Made by a program: the position numbers and the translations under genes
Part shown: piece after piece, positions 4,530 to 7,238 of the stretch
How the letters are laid out: the number at the start of each line of letters is the position of its first letter
How positions within the stretch are numbered: position 1 is the first letter of the stretch
Notes under the pieces: model-generated
Databases searched by the model: none
The model's input: only the letters and a program-made list of their open reading frames with translations
Told to the model about the DNA's origin: nothing
Assembly (NCBI GenBank): GCA_902766515.1
Contig: CACXEB010000084.1
Coordinates: forward strand, 1 to 7,238
Direction: 5' to 3'
Origin: an uncultured Eubacteriales bacterium
GTDB lineage: Bacteria > Bacillota_A > Clostridia > Christensenellales > Aristaeellaceae
DNA: 7,238 bases

Positions 4530-6899
4530 ATGAGTCAATGGCCGAAATTCCTGGCTTTGCTGATCGCCGCGGCATTATTGCTGGGGCCTGGCGCGGCATG
4601 CGCCGCATCGGCGGAACACGCGACAGCCAGCCTGACCGTTACCATTGCGGTCGACGGCACGCCGCCGACTCCCGCGGACGCCTGCGGCATACAATTGCAG
4701 GCGGTCGACGTGGGCGCGCCGCTGCCGGAAGGCGGGGCGGAAGGCCTCTGGGTGTCTCCGACGGTGGACAATGAAGGCACGATCCCCATTGTGATCGAGT
4801 ATGACAACGTGGGCGTCTACCGCTATACAGTCACCCAGGTCCACCCGGACAATCCGACGATGGTGTACCAGACCTCCGAGTATGAGCTGCGGGTGACCGT
4901 CTACCGCGAGAACAATGTCCTGAAGGTGGCCCAGTTCTTCCACCTGGGCGATAAAAAGAGCGGGACCATTACCTACACCAACCGCCGCAAAACCGGCGCG
5001 CTGACGGTGTCCAAGCAGGTCCAGGTGCCCAGCGGCCACTTCATTTTCGCCGGCAAGCAGTTCAGGATGACGCTGGAGCTGTCCGAGCCCGCCACCATCC
5101 CCGCCGGGTATCAGTGGCCCGCAGGAGTAACGACCCAGAACAATCAGCATTTTACCTTCCAGCTGGCCCATGACCAGAAAGTGAAGCTGGAATACCTGCC
5201 GGTCGGCGCGGCCTATACGGTGACGGAAGCGCCGGAAGCGGGCTATAACCCGCGCCAGGAGGGAGAACCCATCGTGCTGGCCGGCGTGATCGCCGAGGAC
5301 AGCAGCGCGGCTGCCTCCTTCATCAACGAATACGCGACCAGCCCCTCCCAGATCACCCTGCGGGCGGAGAAGACGCTGACAGGGCGCGCCTGGCACGAGG
5401 GAGAGACCTTTTCCTTCACCCTGACCGCCGAGGACGGCGCGCCAATCAGCGGCGACACCGCCACGGTCACCCAGAACGGCGGGTTCGCCTTCGGGACGAT
5501 CACCTACACCCAGGCCGATATGATCGGCGCGGCGGAGACCGGCGACGGTCAGTACGAGAAGGCGTTCCATTACACCATTACGGAGAACCTGCCGGAGGGC
5601 GTGACCGCGGACCAGCCGGTGATGGACGGCATCACCTACGATACGCATCCGGTCCGGGTGACCGTGACGGTCACCGACGACGGCAAGGGCAACCTGACCG
5701 CCGTGGCCGAATATGAGGGCGCAACGACGTTCACCAACGTGTACCGGGCGGCGGAAACCGTGACCCTGGAGGGCGAAAAGCTGCTGACGGGCCGCGCGTT
5801 CAAGCCCGGGGACCAGTGGACATTCACCCTGAAGGCGGAAAGCTCCGACACGCCGATGCCGAAGGAAGCCGCGGTCACAATCACCCCGTCGGAAGGCGGC
5901 AGCTGCAGCTTTGAGATCGGCCCGATCGAATTCACCGAGGCGACGCTTGGCACCTACCGCTACGCCCTGACCGAGAGCGGTACGGTGACCGCCGTGACCA
6001 ACGCGGTGCGGGCGGAGATCGCGGTCACCGTGACCGACAACGGCGACGGCACCCTGACGGTTGAGAAGGTGTATACCAATCACGGCAGCGACCGGAAGGA
6101 CCTGGCCAGCTTCACCAATATGTACGCGTCGCAGGGCAAGGGCGCCCCGGCAGCCCTGAAGGTGCTGACGGGCCGCACGCTGGCGGCCGGGCAGTTCAGC
6201 TTTGAGCTGCTGGACGCGGAAGGCCGCGTGCTGGAGACGGTCCAGAACCAGGCGGACGGGACCGTCAGCTTCGCGCAGATCAGCTACACGCAGGCGGACG
6301 TGCCGTCAAGCCCGATCCGCTACGCCGTTCGCGAGGTGATCCCCGCAGAACCGGCGCCCGGCTATACCTATGATACGCATACGATCGACGTGGAGATGAC
6401 GCTGACGGACGACCTTGAGGGGCATATCACGGCGGTGGCCAGCCCCAGCGGCGCGGAAGCGGTGTTCAATAACGTGTACAAGGCCACGGGCCGGACCGTG
6501 GACAAGGACGGCAAGAGCACGATCAACGCGGGCAAGGAACTGATCGGCGCCGAGCTGACCGCGGGGCAGTTCGCGTTTGAACTGCGGACCGCGGACGGCC
6601 AGCTGATCGAACGCGTGACCAACACGGCCAACGGCGAGATCGTCTTCACGCCGCTGGAATACACGCAGGACGACGTACCGGATTCCCCGTTCGTGTATAA
6701 GATCCGCGAAGTGGCGGGCAGCGATTCGATGATCGTGTATGACAGCCACACACTGACGGTCACCGTGAACGTGACGGACAACGGTGACGGCACGCTGACC
6801 GCGACGCCGGTGTACTCCGGCGGACGGGCGTTCGTCAACACCTTCGAAGCGATGGGCTTCGGACAGGTCCACATCAATATCGGCGATTGCCTTGAATAA
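4530..6899 (+). CDS. Secreted six-domain Spy0128/FctA-repeat protein without sorting signal (accessory pilin candidate)
   Basis: 789 residues from ATG 4530. The signal peptide (about 1-28) has a hydrophobic core and an ASA cleavage site. Six beta-sandwich domains follow: about 33-151 (Spy0128-like), 157-268 (DUF7601/Cna-B-like), then four pilin isopeptide-linkage domains at 274-405, 410-532, 538-650 and 663-772. Likely Lys/Glu/Asn triads are K162/E233/N266, K281/E352/N403, K417/E482/N530, K544/E602/N648 and K669/E727/N770; the first domain lacks the Lys and has Gln103 for Glu. The chain ends about 17 residues after the last domain, in GDCLE, with no xPxTG-like motif, membrane segment or basic tail, and no frame downstream of the stop supplies one. 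It starts 41 bases after the sortase, the place of the minor pilin fctB in FCT islands, though it is far larger. It may be a minor pilus subunit, a soluble partner or an adhesin held non-covalently. Confidence 0.88.
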   Translation: MSQWPKFLALLIAAALLLGPGAACAASAEHATASLTVTIAVDGTPPTPADACGIQLQAVDVGAPLPEGGAEGLWVSPTVDNEGTIPIVIEYDNVGVYRYTVTQVHPDNPTMVYQTSEYELRVTVYRENNVLKVAQFFHLGDKKSGTITYTNRRKTGALTVSKQVQVPSGHFIFAGKQFRMTLELSEPATIPAGYQWPAGVTTQNNQHFTFQLAHDQKVKLEYLPVGAAYTVTEAPEAGYNPRQEGEPIVLAGVIAEDSSAAASFINEYATSPSQITLRAEKTLTGRAWHEGETFSFTLTAEDGAPISGDTATVTQNGGFAFGTITYTQADMIGAAETGDGQYEKAFHYTITENLPEGVTADQPVMDGITYDTHPVRVTVTVTDDGKGNLTAVAEYEGATTFTNVYRAAETVTLEGEKLLTGRAFKPGDQWTFTLKAESSDTPMPKEAAVTITPSEGGSCSFEIGPIEFTEATLGTYRYALTESGTVTAVTNAVRAEIAVTVTDNGDGTLTVEKVYTNHGSDRKDLASFTNMYASQGKGAPAALKVLTGRTLAAGQFSFELLDAEGRVLETVQNQADGTVSFAQISYTQADVPSSPIRYAVREVIPAEPAPGYTYDTHTIDVEMTLTDDLEGHITAVASPSGAEAVFNNVYKATGRTVDKDGKSTINAGKELIGAELTAGQFAFELRTADGQLIERVTNTANGEIVFTPLEYTQDDVPDSPFVYKIREVAGSDSMIVYDSHTLTVTVNVTDNGDGTLTATPVYSGGRAFVNTFEAMGFGQVHINIGDCLE
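5349..6845 (+). repeat. Four tandem pilin isopeptide-linkage domain repeats
   Basis: Units at about 5349-5744, 5757-6125, 6141-6479 and 6516-6845 share a K-x-L-x-G(R) opening strand, an F-x-[FL] strand, ITYTQADM/ISYTQADV/LEYTQDDV-like segments in three of the four, a [TR]E turn and a closing F-x-N-x-[YF] strand. The VTDNGDGTLT-type turn is nearly the same in units two and four. They are diverged at DNA level, so this is old domain duplication rather than a recent repeat expansion. Confidence 0.8.
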
Positions 6900-6907
6900 T
6901 GCCTGAA

Positions 6908-6936
6908 GCGCCGGCGGACGGAAACGTCCCCGGCGC
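6908..6936 (+). terminator. Strong hairpin after the last pilus gene, possible terminator
   Basis: GCGCCGG, a bulged C, then GGACG pairs through a GAAA tetraloop with CGTCC and CCGGCGC, a 12-bp stem starting 9 bases after the stop codon. There is no T-run, so it is a poor classical intrinsic terminator, but it marks a likely transcript 3' end between the pilus unit and the transporter gene. Competing GAAGC/GCTTC pairing (6905-6909 with 6938-6942) could extend the stem. Confidence 0.5.
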
Positions 6937-6949
6937 GGCTTCGAAAAGC

Positions 6950-6976
6950 GGCTGACAGACGGCTGGCTGTCATGCC
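6950..6976 (+). other. Hairpin in the leader of the substrate-binding protein gene
   Basis: GGCTGACAG and CTGTCA-T-GCC form a 9-bp stem with one bulged T and an 8-base loop. It ends a few bases before the AAGGA Shine-Dalgarno sequence, so it could affect translation of the next gene. No clear promoter is seen in this gap. Confidence 0.4.
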
Positions 6977-6991
6977 TGGAAAGGAAGTACC

Positions 6992-7238
6992 GTGCGTATG
7001 AAAAAGACTCTGGCCCTGCTGCTGGTGCTGGCGCTGGCGTTTGCCCAGGTGCTTGCCGCCGCGCAGGAAGCTTCCCTCGACGGAGCGGATTCCCGGATCC
7101 CCGAGGGCGCGGTGACATATGACTATCTGTCCGTCGGGAATCCGACCCCGATGCGCGGCGAGTTCTTCACTGAGATGTGGGGCGACGCGACCAGCGATTG
7201 CGACGTGCGCGAACTGCTGCACGGATATGACCTGGTCA
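6992..7238 (+). CDS. Family 5 (Opp/Dpp-type) peptide ABC transporter substrate-binding protein, 3' partial
   Basis: Only about 80 codons are present; the frame is open to the window edge. The GTG at 6992 is 6 bases after AAGGA and the ATG at 6998 is 12 bases after it, so GTG 6992 is slightly favoured, though the ATG remains possible. KKTL followed by a Leu/Ala-rich core forms a signal peptide of about 20-23 residues. The mature start has YDYLSVGNPTPMRGEFFTEM and then WGDATSDCDVRELLHGYDLV, recalled as the opening of oligopeptide-binding proteins in many gut Clostridia. Such proteins capture peptides or other small solutes for ABC importers. No cysteine lies at the end of the signal peptide, unusual for a Gram-positive binding protein, normally a lipoprotein. 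Strong hairpins separate it from the pilus genes, so it probably belongs to another unit. Confidence 0.75.
   Translation, partial: MRMKKTLALLLVLALAFAQVLAAAQEASLDGADSRIPEGAVTYDYLSVGNPTPMRGEFFTEMWGDATSDCDVRELLHGYDLV

Noticed and set aside
3367..4608. Long open frame on the minus strand (413 codons) opposite the sortase
   Set aside because: It mirrors the sortase gene, which has catalytic His, Cys and Arg in place. The minus frame reads as low-complexity Arg/Gly/His/Val-rich protein without recognisable domains, typical of antisense frames in GC-rich DNA.
4530..4610. Lipoprotein signal around Cys24 of the multidomain protein (GPGAAC)
   Set aside because: The residues before the Cys do not fit a normal lipobox (no Leu or similar at -3, Pro at -4), and a good signal peptidase I site (ASA) follows directly. 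It stays a weak alternative for anchoring.
4575..6083. 502-codon open frame on the minus strand opposite the multidomain protein
   Set aside because: GC-rich shadow frame with repeated Gly/Arg/His/Val residues; the plus strand carries clear repeated pilin domains and a signal peptide.

Overview
The window looks like a pilus (fimbrial) assembly island from a high-GC, Gram-positive-type Firmicute, most likely a gut or rumen Clostridia lineage. This rests on secreted proteins with sortase-type C-terminal anchors, a class B sortase, Spy0128/FctA-type and SpaA/Cna-B-like isopeptide domains, strong GGAGG-type ribosome binding sites, and a Clostridia-style peptide-binding protein at the right edge. 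No marker fixes the genus.

All genes are on the + strand. Left to right they are: (1) the C-terminal 419 codons of a large surface protein with three tandem Cna-B/DUF7601-like domains and an EIDTG sorting signal (1-1260); (2) a 74-residue cytoplasmic protein resembling the N-terminal domain of DivIVA (1365-1589); (3) a type I signal peptidase homologue whose Ser/Lys catalytic pair appears replaced by His55 and Gly98 (1679-2236), recalling the pseudo-peptidase SipA of streptococcal pilus islands; (4) a two-domain Spy0128/FctA-type major pilin with an ITPDTG sorting signal (2348-3439); (5) a class B sortase on an Ala/Glu-rich helical stalk (3595-4488); (6) a 789-residue secreted protein of six pilin-type domains with no visible anchor (4530-6899); (7) the first ~80 codons of a family 5 peptide-type ABC transporter substrate-binding protein (6992-7238), probably outside the pilus unit.

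The order large adhesin, SipA-like, FctA-like, class B sortase, accessory pilin matches cpa-sipA-fctA-srtC-fctB in the FCT islands of Streptococcus pyogenes. By analogy, the sortase would polymerise the backbone pilin between its threonine and a lysine of the next subunit, the SipA-like protein would assist as a non-catalytic factor, and the large upstream protein would sit at the tip. Differences from the known layout are the inserted DivIVA-like small gene, the long accessory protein without a sorting signal, and the stalked sortase.

Strong inverted repeats fill most of the gaps: two hairpins before the pilin gene, a T-run terminator plus two GC-rich hairpins after it, and two after the last pilus gene. 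This suggests segmental control of a single operon, with the pilin message made or stabilised in excess. The pilin coding sequence is much lower in GC than its neighbours except at its two ends. There is no RNA gene, CRISPR array, insertion sequence or gene-free stretch over 300 bases.
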